Shown here piece by piece: positions 1 through 10,654 of a stretch of 64,000 bases of DNA. The position numbers and the translations under genes were made by a program. The DNA is taken from positions 226,694,467 through 226,758,466 of the forward strand of contig OX336388.2 of assembly GCA_946902985.2 (NCBI GenBank), written 5' to 3'. The stretch's first letter is position 1; the number at the start of each line of letters is the position of its first letter. The notes beneath the pieces are model-generated. The model searched no databases, was not told the origin of the DNA, and saw nothing but the letters and a program-made list of their open reading frames with translations. Origin of the DNA: Meconema thalassinum. Lineage: Eukaryota > Arthropoda > Insecta > Orthoptera > Tettigoniidae.

Positions 1-280
1 TATGGTGATACGTGAAAAACATTGTATTCAGTGAACCAGTCAGAGATCTGCAACATTTAAGACAACATCACCGTTGCTGTTGCTACAATCACGCCTCAGA
101 TGATCCAGGGCACTTGGGACGAAACCGACTATCGACTGGATGTTTGCAGAGCCACCAAGAAGGCGCACATAGAAATATTATTATAAGAAATACAAAACTT
201 TTTGAGTTGGTGAATTTATCAAAAAATACTCATTTTAATATCGCAAATAGTTCCTGAGTTATGATTTTTTGATGACCCTG
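1..280 (+). pseudogene. Tc1/mariner transposase C-terminal remnant with 3' terminal repeat
   Basis: Bases 60-190, read in the frame containing ITPQMIQGTWDETDYRLDVC, look like the C-terminal end of an IS630/Tc1/mariner-class transposase (arginine-rich DYRLDVCRA tail before the stop). Downstream, the sequence ends in a mariner-like terminal repeat reading GATGACCCTG followed by TA at 281-282, the expected target dinucleotide. The 5' part lies outside the window. The upstream frame has stops, so it is a remnant. The class assignment comes from remembered family patterns. Confidence 0.55.
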
Positions 281-539
281 TATTTTCGAATTTTGATAAA
301 TCTTTTTAAAATTGAATAATTTAAAGAACTCTTTCATAAACATTTCCATGTGGCGAAATTCTACTTAAGTAAATTTTGAAAAAAAAAAATGACACAATCA
401 TATAAGGAGAAATTCCGTCTAACATTTCAGCTTTGTATGTCGAATAGTTCCAAAAAAATAGGATCTTTTATATTTAGGAAAGCATTTTAGTGAGGTATTG
501 GAATTAAAGATTTTAGAACATAACATAACCATAGAATTC
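281..539. other. AT-rich stretch, nothing recognised
   Basis: No coding pattern or repeat that I can match elsewhere in the window. Homopolymer A and T runs are frequent. Confidence 0.5.
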
Positions 540-1103
540 CTCTTCTTCCATTTGAAGCACCAGCATCCAGTTTGCTGTTGTTCCATGGTCCCTTTGCTCT
601 TGCTTCTAAAAGGTTTGTTTTAAATCTATCATCTAATAGAAACCACGTAAATTACTCTTCATGATTTCAGTTCTCTTTGGCGCCAGTATTCCTTCATTCT
701 CTTGCTCACAGCTCCTTTCTTTTCAGCTGTCCAATGTTGTTTCTTCCTGGTCGCTGTTTCTGGCTGTAGGGACCCCTCAAATGTGGGTACAGTATCTTAT
801 TTCTGAAAGTTCTTCTGTTGCGGATGTCTTGATCAGTGATGTTCATTTCTTGTAGATCCTTCTTGGTGTTAGCAAACCATTTTTCATAAGAGTTACCTTT
901 TCTATTGGGCTTGTTGAAGTGGTTAAAAATTTTCTTTGTGAGTCTGTCCTCAGGCATTCTTGAAATATATCCGAAGAATTTAACTCTTCGTTTTCGTATG
1001 GTATCTGAAATTCTGCTGCATGTTTTACATACTTCTTTGTTACTGTGTCATTACATTTTTTTTTTTGGCCCGACAACTTTTCTTAAAATATTTCGTTCTT
1101 TTT
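540..1103 (-). pseudogene. LINE-beta 3' coding tail (non-LTR retrotransposon remnant)
   Basis: Minus-strand frames read KERNILRKVVGPKKK, then a KKDLQEMNITDQDI block and a degraded RKW..ERK..H..MRKFW-like end. The same order occurs in the copies at 14.3-14.7, 30.1-30.7, 53.5-54.2 and 60.9-61.6 kb. This is the part downstream of the reverse transcriptase in a non-LTR element. Frames are broken. It continues into 1913-2188 across the inserted element L. Confidence 0.7.
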
Positions 1104-1912
1104 GATGTGTAACATCTTTCCACTCGGTAGCTGGACATTTTTGTGGGAGTGATTTTGGAAAAGGGACGGAAGTGCATGGGACGGAAACAATAAGCGCGCG
1201 TGATGGCGGAGATCGGGTACAACGACGTACTGTAGGCCATGTGGCTATGGGGAATGTATATCGCATACAGTTTAGTTCATGGTTTGGAGGCCCCATTAAA
1301 GTAATTCCTGCAGTAAATCATCTTCAAGTTGTCGTTCTTTGGTGTGAAAATATTCATTTTATCATATTTGCTGAAAACAATTACGATTTATTAAATCTTG
1401 ATACTTTTGCTGTATTCGTATTTAATGTAAGCACTCGATGAACTGTCGGCCATGTGGCTATGTGGAATCTATATTGCATCAACAAACACTCCAAGCAACG
1501 TAGGAATTCAGTATATTAACGCCGACTACTAACAATAATTGAAACTTCGTTGGTCTAAACATATCACTGGGAGAAACACATTTAATATACTTTCCGCACA
1601 CCTAATTTTTAATCGCAGTGCGCTTATCGGCAAAACGAGGCCATTTTCAATAACATCAGTGGCATGGGTTCACTAACTGGCCGGTATAGAGCGCAGCTCG
1701 CATAAAGTAGGCTGTGGATTGCTTCCGCCACGCTAAATAACAATTATGATTCATTACGGTCAGGATTTGGCACTGGAGTTATACAAGTAGTTATTTCAAT
1801 GACCAACAGAGTTCACTGTCAACAAGGAATTTGCGCTCCCGGGACACACATAGTAGGATAACATGTCACATGTTGCACATCATATGCGACTACTGTAAGG
1901 TTCGTAGAATTA
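1104..1912 (-). mobile_element. Element L, copy 1 (809 bp, 8-bp target duplication)
   Basis: It splits LINE-beta between the codons for IEEIEKE and KERNILRK. The flanks carry a direct repeat TTCTTTTT at 1096-1103 and 1913-1920. A homologous copy in the opposite orientation lies at 54525-55331, also flanked by an 8-bp A-rich repeat. No long terminal inverted repeat is visible, but GATGTGTAACAT occurs at one end and inverted about 30 bp inside the other. The internal motif CATAGCCACATGGCC occurs twice. An 8-bp duplication fits hAT-type non-autonomous elements; no transposase is present. Confidence 0.7.
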
Positions 1913-2190
1913 TTCTTTTTCAATTTCTTCAATGTCTTTTTTAGTTGCTAGTCCCAGGCATTCCGAAGCATACAGGCACTCTGGTTGAATTACTGTTTGA
2001 TAGTGTCGTAGTTGAGTCCTAATAGAAATCGCTTTCTTGTTGTATGTGTTTCTCGTAAGGTGGAAAGCAAGCTCCATTATCCTGGCTCTCAAGTGATTTC
2101 CTTCTTTGTAGAGTCCGTTAGGTTGGATTATCTCACCAAGATACTTGAGATTTACGACCTTACTTATCTCATCCTCTTTTGCTGTCATTC
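1913..2190 (-). pseudogene. LINE-beta reverse transcriptase C-terminal fragment
   Basis: A 92-residue open frame contains LKYLGEIIQPNGL, the conserved stretch after the RT palm in many non-LTR elements, then LRHYQTVIQPECLYASECL, shared with the other LINE-beta copies. The 5' side is cut by the end of a LINE-alpha copy at about 2190; the 3' side is cut by element L. Non-functional fragment. Confidence 0.75.
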
Positions 2191-3240
2191 ATCATCAAAT
2201 TCCAGCTCCAGTCGCCCGGGTGCTGTTAACGAGTCCTCACCACCTTTTCCTGTCCATGAATAGTTGGTCTTCATGGGTCCTTCTCTAGTCTAGTCTTTGT
2301 CTTCAAGATCATCCTTGATTTGGTCCAACAATTTCTTCTTTGGTCTTCCTAGTGGTCTTTTTCCTGGGATAATCTTGTTGAAATAAGCTTTTGGTGTCCT
2401 CTCATCTCCCATTCTTTGAAGATACCCATACCATCCTAATCGTTGTAGCACTGATATCTATGCCAGCCTCTGCCCTGTTTGTTTCGTTCCTTACTTTGTC
2501 TCTCCTTGTCCCTAGAAGCATTGTTCTTAAAAACTTCATTTTGGATGCCTGAATCCTACTTTCTTTTCTTCTGGACAGGGTGCATGTTTCTACTCCGTAA
2601 GTTAGAATTGGGATGTAGTATGTCTTAAACAGTATATGTTTACACTTCCTGGGCACTTTATTATCCCACAGTAGTGTTCTAACTTGTGCATAGAAGGTGG
2701 CTGCATTACTAGTACTATTTCTTACTTCACTGTTGTTGTTGTTATCCTTACACAGTGTGCTACCAACATATTTAAATTGAGGCTGATTATTCAAGTATAT
2801 GGTTGCATTAGACAGTCCTGTTTTCATCACTACTGTCTTACTTTGGCTTATTTTCAACCCATACTCCTTGAACAGCTTGTCCCATGAAGCCAGTTTTTCT
2901 TGTACCTCTCTGGCACTTTCTTCCCAAATCATGACGTCATCTGCAAAGACAAGGGCATTTGTTTAATTACCCTTTTCTTCTTTTATTCTCTGCAGGATTA
3001 TGACCATCACTGTGATGAATAGTAATGGAGACAGTGAACTTCCTTGTTGGACTCCTTGTTTTGTTGTGAACCATCTGCTTTCCCCATTACCTATTCTTAC
3101 ACATGCCCTTGTGTTTTCATACAGCATTTTGATCTTGTTTATCAAGCCTTTTGGGACACTGTGCCTTTCTAAACATTCCCAAATGTTTGATATTGCAATG
3201 CTATCATAAGCTTTTTCTATACCTAGAAATACCATTACTA
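2190..3240 (-). pseudogene. LINE-alpha reverse transcriptase, truncated and frame-broken
   Basis: Two adjacent open frames (2963-3235 and 2402-2932) cover the RT palm. FLGIEKAYDSI is motif A (the usual first acidic residue is changed to G), GVQQGSSLSPLLF is motif B, and FKYVGSTL plus YYIPILTYGVETC are C-terminal palm/thumb signatures. The frame continues with a GKRPLGRPKKKLLDQI block and ends at a TGATGATGA tail near 2190. The motif C (F/YADD) stretch falls at a gap between frames. The N-terminal endonuclease is missing, as in 5'-truncated copies. Same family as 41.1-42.0 kb. Confidence 0.85.
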
Positions 3241-3755
3241 ATTATGTATAATTATTATTATTATCATTACTGAATAATATGTGCACGTATTATGACTGTG
3301 CGAGTATCAACACCTCCATTAGAATCTTCCAGTGTTTTCACTTTTAAAACTATATGTATTTTTAATTGTGTTTTTAGAAATTTGTATTCCTCTCTCAGTA
3401 TATAATGAAACAAAAGACCACTTTCACTTTTATCTGTAAACAAAATAAATACCAAAAACTCTGTGTAGTATTACCTAATATACAGTTAGAAAAGAATCAA
3501 ACTTGTTATTACACCTTTGACTCTCGAAAGCCCAGTTAGCATTTCTGGGGGTGGGGGAGACACTTTTGCTAACAGTGCGCTTTTCCTGTCCACTCTGCAT
3601 ATGCTAAACATATTTTATTGTGGTATTACAGCATTCCACACAACTGCTGTTGCTGCTAGGAATATTATGTGGACAAAGAGGGTTTGTTTGCTATGCCATT
3701 TATACAATGGCCTAGAGCTATCTCCCTGATAAGATATTATCGTGATTTCTTGTGC

Positions 3756-3790
<35 letters not shown>

Positions 3791-4785
3791 CCACGTGTGA
3801 TACAGTAATTGGGGAGTACGAATGGGGTTAGTTTATTATGGAGAACACAGGAATTTCTAGTCTTCTTTTTTTGTGTGAAGTGGACAATTTCGTTTGCAAA
3901 TGTGGGTGTGTGTATGGTATTTTTGTGTTACCTTAAAAAAGTAGCATTTTTGTTTTGTTATACAGTACCTGGGCAATTTATTAGACTCGGTATAAATATT
4001 TTTTTATTTCTGAAGTAAAAAGCGACGCACAGAAGTCTGAAACATGCCTGAACTGATTGCTATTTCTCGTTGTGCCAGATTACCCTTTCTGATTTGAATC
4101 AACTTAGAGATAATCAAGCTTGGAGACATAGAAAGTATGCCTTTGAAAAAGCGGGAACCTGGTGCTCAAAGTGAGCTCATTGTGTCCCTTAATTAAATGG
4201 AATGTTTATTTTTTGATTTATTTTGTAGTACATTTTTTGTTTTTAATATAATTTTGCACCGTAATGTTATAAGTCAGAAGTGGGTGCAATGTATGATTGG
4301 ATTTATTTTGCTTGTTTTCAATTTTTTATAATGAAAAATGATTATCACTCTGAGCTTTTTTCGCTATGGCTTTGCCCGTCAGCCCCTGGACATACGAGTC
4401 AAGGTAGACCGTCCATTTACTGAGGGACAAGGTGTAGAATAGATTTTGTTGTTGTTGCAGCAGCTTCAGACTTTAATAGGTATATTGATATCAATATTAA
4501 AAGTAACTTAAGTTTTTATAATAGTTTGGATAGGAAGGTGAAGTTAGAATGACCGCTAGTGGGTTGATTTTGGAAGTATGAATTAAGTTAAAGACCTGTA
4601 GTAAGTTGGCATTGTTTAAATAATATGTAGAAATAGTGGAAATAAGCCTCAATTGCCCTGGGAGGAGTGAAATTAGGTTTTAAGTTGGGTTTGTAGCTGG
4701 AGATTGATTAGAATATCTCAGCGGCGTAACTACGGAGCCAAATAAATTAAAGAAACGTAATTTGATGAAATTTGATTAACTTTAC
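3241..4785. other. Unassigned region with an AC microsatellite
   Basis: A short ATT run follows the LINE at 3246-3262 and an (AC)n run lies at about 3763-3786. Open frames up to 70 codons have no recognisable motif. I see no splice-linked exon set and no match to other parts of the window. Confidence 0.45.
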
Positions 4786-4787
4786 TT

Positions 4788-4789
<2 letters not shown>

Positions 4790-4859
<70 letters not shown>

Positions 4860-5230
4860 TCGTATGGCCTCGGAAGCCGGGTGCAAGCTTTGTTATTTGA
4901 CACCAAGAGGGAAGCTTGCATGTCAAATTTTGTTGTTCCTTGGAGCGCCATGAAAGTCAAGGGCGTTAGATATCTACGCTCCTTGACATTATAGCGCTCT
5001 CTAGTAGAGAATGGAGGAACTATTTGTTGGCGGAAAATCCCGAGATTAATTTTGCCATTATGAACACGGCCTACTGAATTCAAATGGGTTCTTTAACATG
5101 CCAACATCGTATGACATGGTGTCGAAATTTTTGCCGCCTTTCAAAAACAATCACTTACCACGGCCAGGAGCGAACCTGAAAGCTTGGGGTTGGTAGTCCG
5201 ACACGATAACCACTCACCCACCGTGGCAAG
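4790..5230 (-). mobile_element. SINE-B copy 1 with (AAT)n tail
   Basis: Read on the minus strand it starts with CTTGCCACGGTGGGTGAGTGG (tRNA-like A box; the first C is at the right-hand edge), has a GGTTCGCTCC-type B box, a body shared with 19464, 26051, 32876 and 57908, and ends in an ATT/AAT tail at 4790-4858. CTTTACTT repeats at both ends are a likely 8-bp target duplication. tRNA-derived retroposon, not a gene. Confidence 0.85.
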
Positions 5231-5389
5231 CATCTTTACTTATGTTGAATATTTAGTGCTGGCCTAACAAAACTTTCATTTACAAGCTTTTGAGTGGTGC
5301 AAACAAATCATGTAAAATGCTATCGAGATCGAACATGAAGACATGTAGGTTTGCTTTCATTGATTGTCTTATTTCCCCCCTCCGGCACA

Positions 5390-5915
5390 AAGCAAAAAGC
5401 AAAAACAATCACATGAATAAAACAGAAACCAAGAAGCAGAAAACAAATATAAAACCGAAAACACAAAGCAAAAGGCAAAATTCAATTGCAAAAACTAGAA
5501 AACAAACTCAAAACCAAAAACCAAAAATGCAAAATGAAGCCACGTCGTGTATCGGTGATTATTTCAGCAGCCTTAATCATGGGTAGGTACGAGTTGGTGT
5601 CCGTTTTATGATAGATGATAAACTAGACACCGGCAGCGAAAGCCTACGATCTAAAAAAATTCAAAAAAAAAAAAAAGCAAAACTAGAAAACAAACACAAA
5701 AACAAAAAAGCAAAATTCAAAAACAAAAGCAAAACCAGAAAACAAACGCAGAAACAAAAAAAAATCAAAAACAAAAGCAAAACCAGAAAACAAACGCAGA
5801 AACAAAAAAAAATTCAAAAACAAAAGCAAAACCAGAAAACAAATACAAAAACAAAAAGCACAATTCAAAAACAAAAGCAAAACCATAAAACAAACACAAA
5901 AACAAAAGGCACAAA
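5390..5915. repeat. AAAAC-rich minisatellite
   Basis: Imperfect tandem units built of CAAAAACAAAAGC, CAAAACCAGAAAACAAA and similar words. The 5640-5915 part is a repeat of about 50 bp. The 131-codon open frame here (5608-6003) is a translation of the repeat (K, N, T, Q only) and is not considered a gene. It directly abuts half of the foldback element. Confidence 0.85.
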
Positions 5916-5916
5916 G

Positions 5917-6295
5917 CATATGTTCACATTATTAATTAATTCATTAATTAAGCGTCATTATTTAGATTTTTATTCAGAGCAAACTCAAAAAGTAAAGTGT
6001 TAACGTGTCATAGAAAGACTAATTAAAGCCTCAACGGTTTTAAGCGATAAATCCCTATAAACACGGGAGATATCAGGTAAACGGTGAAGTCAGCACAAAA
6101 CAAGAACCACATTTTGAAAAAATTTATAAAAATAATTAACCATTTGAATTTTGAAAATTTTGAACTTTGCTTCTAATAGCAAGGTGTGTGTGTTTCCTTG
6201 GAAATGTATATCATTGCTGTACAAGATTTGTGGCAGGCACAGTTATAATATTAAAATCGTTGTTATAGTGGCTCCTTAAGCTGTATGGGCCCCCT
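5917..6295. mobile_element. Foldback element, one arm only
   Basis: This matches the right arm of the large inverted-repeat element at 45527-47520: the central ATTAATTAATT region, the CCTATAAACACGGGAGATATC block, and the terminal GGCACAGTTATAATATTAAAA to CCCCCT end. The other arm is missing and is replaced by the AAAAC minisatellite. It ends at TA (6295-6296) inside SINE-A. No coding capacity. Confidence 0.8.
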
Positions 6296-6296
6296 A

Positions 6297-6728
6297 GAGT
6301 GTTAAAAATCCCTCAGTATGTCTTCCTTCGGAGGGGAAGTATGTAAAGCCGGCGATCCCATGTCATAAAATTATGGCATGAAAAAAAAAAAAACACTTCC
6401 ACTAACAACACTTGTGGAAGCTAATATTTGTAGGTTAGTTTGATAACGCTACATTAGTTCCAACGTTCACCGCCAGATGCTGCCTGAGATGGCATTTAGT
6501 AGCCACGTTCGCAGCTAGTTGACGTGGACGGTAACATTTGGTAGCAAAAGTAGGAACTAGTTGAAAAAATTGATTGTCTGCAGTCCTTCTACCTGAATCA
6601 CAGATAACACCCACTAATACAGCCATCTCAATTAACACAGGTTATCAGACAAATTTTACACACACCCAACGTACACGGGGCTACATGACCGCGTTACCGC
6701 AGCCTCTAAACTGAGAAACCAAACAACA
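6297..6728 (+). mobile_element. SINE-A, interrupted at its 5' part by the foldback element
   Basis: It reads from the body (GTTAAAAATCCCTCAG) to the tail (ACACGGGGCTACATGACCG, then AACCAAAC). The same sequence occurs at 9726, 15553, 19925/24861, 32217, 45306/47521 and 48116. The tRNA-like head seen in the 32.7-kb copy is absent here. Non-coding retroposon. Confidence 0.8.
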
Positions 6729-7340
6729 ATGACTTTCTTATGTTGTAATTGTTTCCCTGTGCTTCAGATTTGTTGCAATTTTTGTGTGTAGCAAATACAA
6801 TCAACCTGAACACAATGTCTGTGCTTTAGATTTGCACTAATTTCTTAGTATTGCATAAAATATTCCAATTTATGTCCTAACTGATTTGTAACAATGATAC
6901 ATTATATTTTGTGTCCTTCTTTGCCATATATTTGAGTAAACCTGTCTCTACCAAAGAGATAGCTTTTTCAAACAGTTTAATGAACATTTTCGTGTCCAAT
7001 TATTCGATTTTTTTGAAAGGGCGTAGTTGCACGATTTTCTTTTCCGCATATCTTCCGGACAAAAATGTATACAATTATTTTAGAGAATGGAACATGTACC
7101 ATAAAAGTATGTTGAGCACAAAATCCATAAAAATAAAATAAAATTAAAAATTGAGCCTATGGGGAAGTTTGATTTAGTTCACCCAATAATTTCCTTTCGT
7201 TCACCTACGCCCCTTCAAAAATACTGATCAAATGACAAACAGACATAGACATATTAAACAAAGGGTAGCCTATGTAATTGATCAACGTATAGGCCTACCT
7301 CATCCGTGATACAAGGAAGGATTAAAACGTTTCCGTTCGA
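6729..7340. other. Unassigned AT-rich region
   Basis: No repeat match within the window. A 76-codon open frame (6911-7141) has low-complexity, F/Y/N/K-rich content typical of AT-rich non-coding DNA. Confidence 0.4.
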
Positions 7341-7344
7341 CGGC

Positions 7345-8430
7345 CGTATAGTCAGGAATCGCTATACCAAACAGACAAAATTAGCGTGAGCATTGAGGTA
7401 CTCATCGTACGGACGCACTAGGTTGAAGATGCCCGTGTGGTAAAACACCGTCTGCTGCATGGAGAACTCCGTAACCGCCAGCAGCACATCTTTGTCCGAC
7501 AGGAATCGTCAACCCTTCTATGTCATTTAAAAGGAACCGAAGGTGGGATAATCGCATGGGGAGAGATCAGGTCTTTAGGGCGGTTACTCGACTGTCTCGC
7601 ATTTGAGTTATCATACCTTCTGCGTTACGACCTTCGACGTATGTGGACGTGCATTATCATGAAGCAGCAGCGCCTCTTGTCACAGTTTTCCCAGACGTTG
7701 CACCTTAATTAAAATAAATAATAATAATACCCCTGACACTACAACCCGTGAAGGGCCTAGGCCTACCAAGTGACCGCTGCCCAGCCATTTGGCCTGCAGA
7801 TATTGGGGTAACGCGTGGTCAGCGCATCGGGTCCCCTCGGCTGTTAATCTTGGTTTTCGTGATCGGTGCACTGCCTCACTGTCAGACAGCTACTCAATTG
7901 TCCTCACGAGGCTGAGTGCACCCCGTTCCAGCCCTCACGTCAGTTTCTAAAATCCCTGACGGAGCCGGGAATCGAACCCGGGGCCTCCGAGTGAGACGCA
8001 GGCGTACCCCAACACCACGAGGCCGGTTGCACCTTAATTGCAAGCCCTAATTTCTCCAGTGTTCCACAGTACTGTTCCCCAGTGATGGAGACTCCGGGTA
8101 ATCAATGAACAGGGTGAGCATCACATTTCCTGCGAATGTTTGTCTCTTGAACTTCTTGGGACGAGGGGACGATTGATAACATCGCTGCATTGTCGACTCT
8201 TTCTATTCCGGGTCGCATCATTCGTCCGCTGCAACAATGTGCTCCAAGAACGTGTTGCCTTCAACATTTAAACGCATCAGGTGCTGCAGCACTTACGTTC
8301 GGCATTCAACGCCTGGGGTACCACTACAGCAACGCTCTCAAACGGAAACGTTTTGATCACGCCTTGTTTATACAAAAATCTAGACGAAAATTCAAACTGT
8401 TCCGAATGAAACCTTGCTGTATTTATAGAG
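7345..8430 (-). pseudogene. mariner transposase pseudogene split by a SINE
   Basis: On the minus strand it aligns block by block with the mariner pseudogene at 39.83-40.40 kb: CCCAAGAAGTTCAAGAG, then GTGATGCTCACCCTGTTCAT, then a CTTCATGATAATGCACGTCC block (the HDNARP-type second catalytic Asp region), then GACGATTCCTGTCGGAC. Several stops and indels break the frame. A SINE sits inside at 7711-8025. A dead DD34D-type mariner copy, judging by its better-read relative at 39.8 kb. Confidence 0.75.
7711..8025 (-). mobile_element. tRNA-derived SINE (family Q) with 14-bp target duplication
   Basis: The repeated GTTGCACCTTAATT at 7697-7710 and 8026-8039 is a perfect 14-bp target duplication within the mariner frame. 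On the minus strand it begins ACCGGCCTCGTGGTGTTGGGG (A box) and has GGGTTCGATTCCCGG (B box). It ends in an ATT-rich tail. Only copy of this family that I see here. Confidence 0.9.
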
Positions 8431-8564
8431 ATTAGTGTCTTATGGATATCAGAGTGTACATAACTCTAAAGATATACTCTAAAGCCAGAGATGTAGCGAT
8501 ATCATTGACTGTACAAGAAGTAGAAGGCAGACGTGATCAAAGTAATCAATGAAACATTAATTTT

Positions 8565-8690
8565 TCCGAAACTGAAAAGAGCTGGGTTCGATTCCAATTT
8601 CAGCCATCCTGGTAGTGGTTTTCCGCGGTTTCACACTTCTACTCCAGAAAAATGCCGGGATGGCTCCTAACTTAAGGCAAAGGCCGCCTC
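8565..8690 (+). mobile_element. SINE-R fragment (body)
   Basis: GGGTTCGATTCC, CAGCCATCCTGGTAGTGGTTTTCC and the following bases match the 51.93-52.19 kb SINE-R body. The head is missing. Confidence 0.6.
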
Positions 8691-8822
8691 CTTTCCAATC
8701 ACAATTACACACACTGATACAGCCATCGCAGTGACACAGGTTATCAGACGAAATTCCACTGTCAATCAAGTACACGGGGCTAAATAACCTCAATGTCCAA
8801 GTGCCTCAAATGAAAGAACAAC
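8691..8822 (+). mobile_element. SINE-A tail fragment
   Basis: Contains ATACAGCCATCGCAGTGACAC, GTTATCAGAC and GTACACGGGGCTA, the last part of SINE-A. Truncated on its 5' side. Confidence 0.65.
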
Positions 8823-9229
8823 AAGACTTAGATGTTACCTTTATCACTCTCGTGTACAGATTGCACGCACCTTTCCAGGGGCGTATATAGAATTTATTTT
8901 CGGGGGGTGCTGACTTTCCTGGAAAGTTGTGAGTGTTCTCAGGGGATTGTCACTGCAAAATACCCAGAAATATCAAACAATATCTTAGAGCATATAACGT
9001 TGTGTAATTATTTTAGATACGAGTTAATTGTAAAATTCTAAGTAGATATAGATATAGTGGCAAAACAAAAAAAGTTGTAAAATACAACACAGCACACAAA
9101 TGAACTTTTATACTTAATGAATTTTCTATTATGATCTATGGAGTATGAATGGCAAATATCTAAATATTTGACAATTTATCAAGCAGAAAGGTAAACAGGT
9201 TTTTCTTCACAAATTGATAATTTGTTTCT
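8823..9229. other. Unassigned AT-rich region
   Basis: No coding or repeat signal that I can match within the window. Confidence 0.4.
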
Positions 9230-9335
9230 CAAAAGTACCGTACTGTGGAATACTTGGCAGAGCCAGGAATCAAATCCGTACCACTGGGGTGGCAGCCAAG
9301 AATGCTAACCACTACACCACGAGGTGATCTAATTT
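9230..9335 (-). mobile_element. SINE-R head fragment
   Basis: The minus strand reads CACCTCGTGGTGTAGTGGTTAGC (A box) and GGATTTGATTCCTGGC (B box-like), as at 51.93 kb. tRNA-like but without a full cloverleaf, so it is called a SINE piece rather than a tRNA gene. Confidence 0.65.
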
Positions 9336-9725
9336 CAATCTTAATATTGTTTATAACTTAGCCAATAAATTAAGATTAGGGTACAACCAAATTTACAATT
9401 TATTTTATGCTTTTACCAAAGCAACACATTCTTAATTTTTATTGACTTTTTTTTGAAGGGGGAGGGGGGGGGGGGGAGGGGAGGCTAATGACATACGCCC
9501 CTGCACCTTTCATAGTGTTTCTTTTTTTTTCATTACCTTTGGCTCCATAAGCAATCACACAATTTTGCCAGCTTTATTTGGTCGCTCAAGATTTCACCAT
9601 CAGATCCAGTCAATACGGATGTGAGCCCACTCATGAGTACTTGCGACTGCAGTCGTGTCGTTTCATTGCCCCTAAAGAGACTCCGGAATACTACAGAATC
9701 TTCAAAAGTTGTATTTGTTAACCTT

Positions 9726-10150
9726 ATTGGTTAGTTGGTTCCGCAGTTTAAAGGCTGCGACAGTACGGTTATGTAGCCCCGTGTACTTTGGATGTGTGTA
9801 GAATCTGTTTGATAACCGGTGTAAATTGTGATGGCTGTATTAGTGTGTGTTATCTGTAATTCTGGTAAGGACTGCAGACGATCAATTTCAAGTAGTTCCT
9901 AATTTTGCTACCAAATGCTACAGTCAACGACACCTAGTTGTGAACTTGGCTACTAGGTACCACCGCAACTGCCACCTGGTGGCGAACTTTGGAACGTAAC
10001 AGAGCGCTAATCAAAACTAACTTACAAATTTAGCTTGAGACAATTGTAGTTAGCGGAAGGTTCTTTTACATGCCATAAATCATGTGCCACTATTAAAGGG
10101 GCAGATGACCTTGCTGTTCCGCCCCTAAAAACAACAGTCATCATCATACA
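9726..10150 (-). mobile_element. SINE-A copy followed by a CCCCTTAAAACAACAAT-type retroposon tail
   Basis: Tail (TTGGTTAGTTGGTTCC) to mid-body (CTTTTACATGCCATAAATC) of SINE-A on the minus strand. At 10085-10150 it is followed by GGGGCAGATGACCTTG..CCCCTAAAAACAACAGTCATCATCAT, a tail motif also found at 33.76 and 58.18 kb and, diverged, at the end of retroposon C. Confidence 0.7.
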
Positions 10151-10654
10151 TTATTATGATATTTCCATTAATATTAATAAGAAACAATAATTAAATCATT
10201 CTCTTTGGATGAAAGATATTTTGGGCCTCATTATATTTTCAGCACAATAAAAAATTACAAAGATTTTTTCTTTTGTATATGGAAAACAGTAACTAAATAA
10301 AAAACTGAAATGATGCAGTGGTATCAACATGACCATACGTGATCGTTTATAATATTGATATTATGGGAGAGAAAAATAATGTTTTGCTCTCCGTGTTCTT
10401 ATTGCCATTACTGTTGGTTCTCAAAATATGCCTATCCTAATGGCTTTATCTGCATCATTGATAGGAATAAATTGCAGAAACTCCTCAAGTACCGAATTAT
10501 CTTTAACGAAACGGACACACAATTAAAGCGATGTGATAAATATTACCGACCGCACACTCCAACAGTAAAACTAATCCATGGCTAAGTCCAACGCTGAAGG
10601 AGGAGTCTCGCTGGCAGGACATTTACCAAGTGACGAACATGATTACATTTAAAA
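10151..10654. other. Unassigned region
   Basis: AT-rich. A 76-codon frame (10355-10585) shows no motif. Confidence 0.4.

Noticed and set aside
1172..1441. 89-codon frame MHGTETISARDGGDRVQ
   Set aside because: Lies in element L; the corresponding frame is not open in the 55-kb copy.
5608..6003. 131-codon open frame, K/N/T/Q-rich
   Set aside because: Translation of the AAAAC minisatellite; no non-repeat content.
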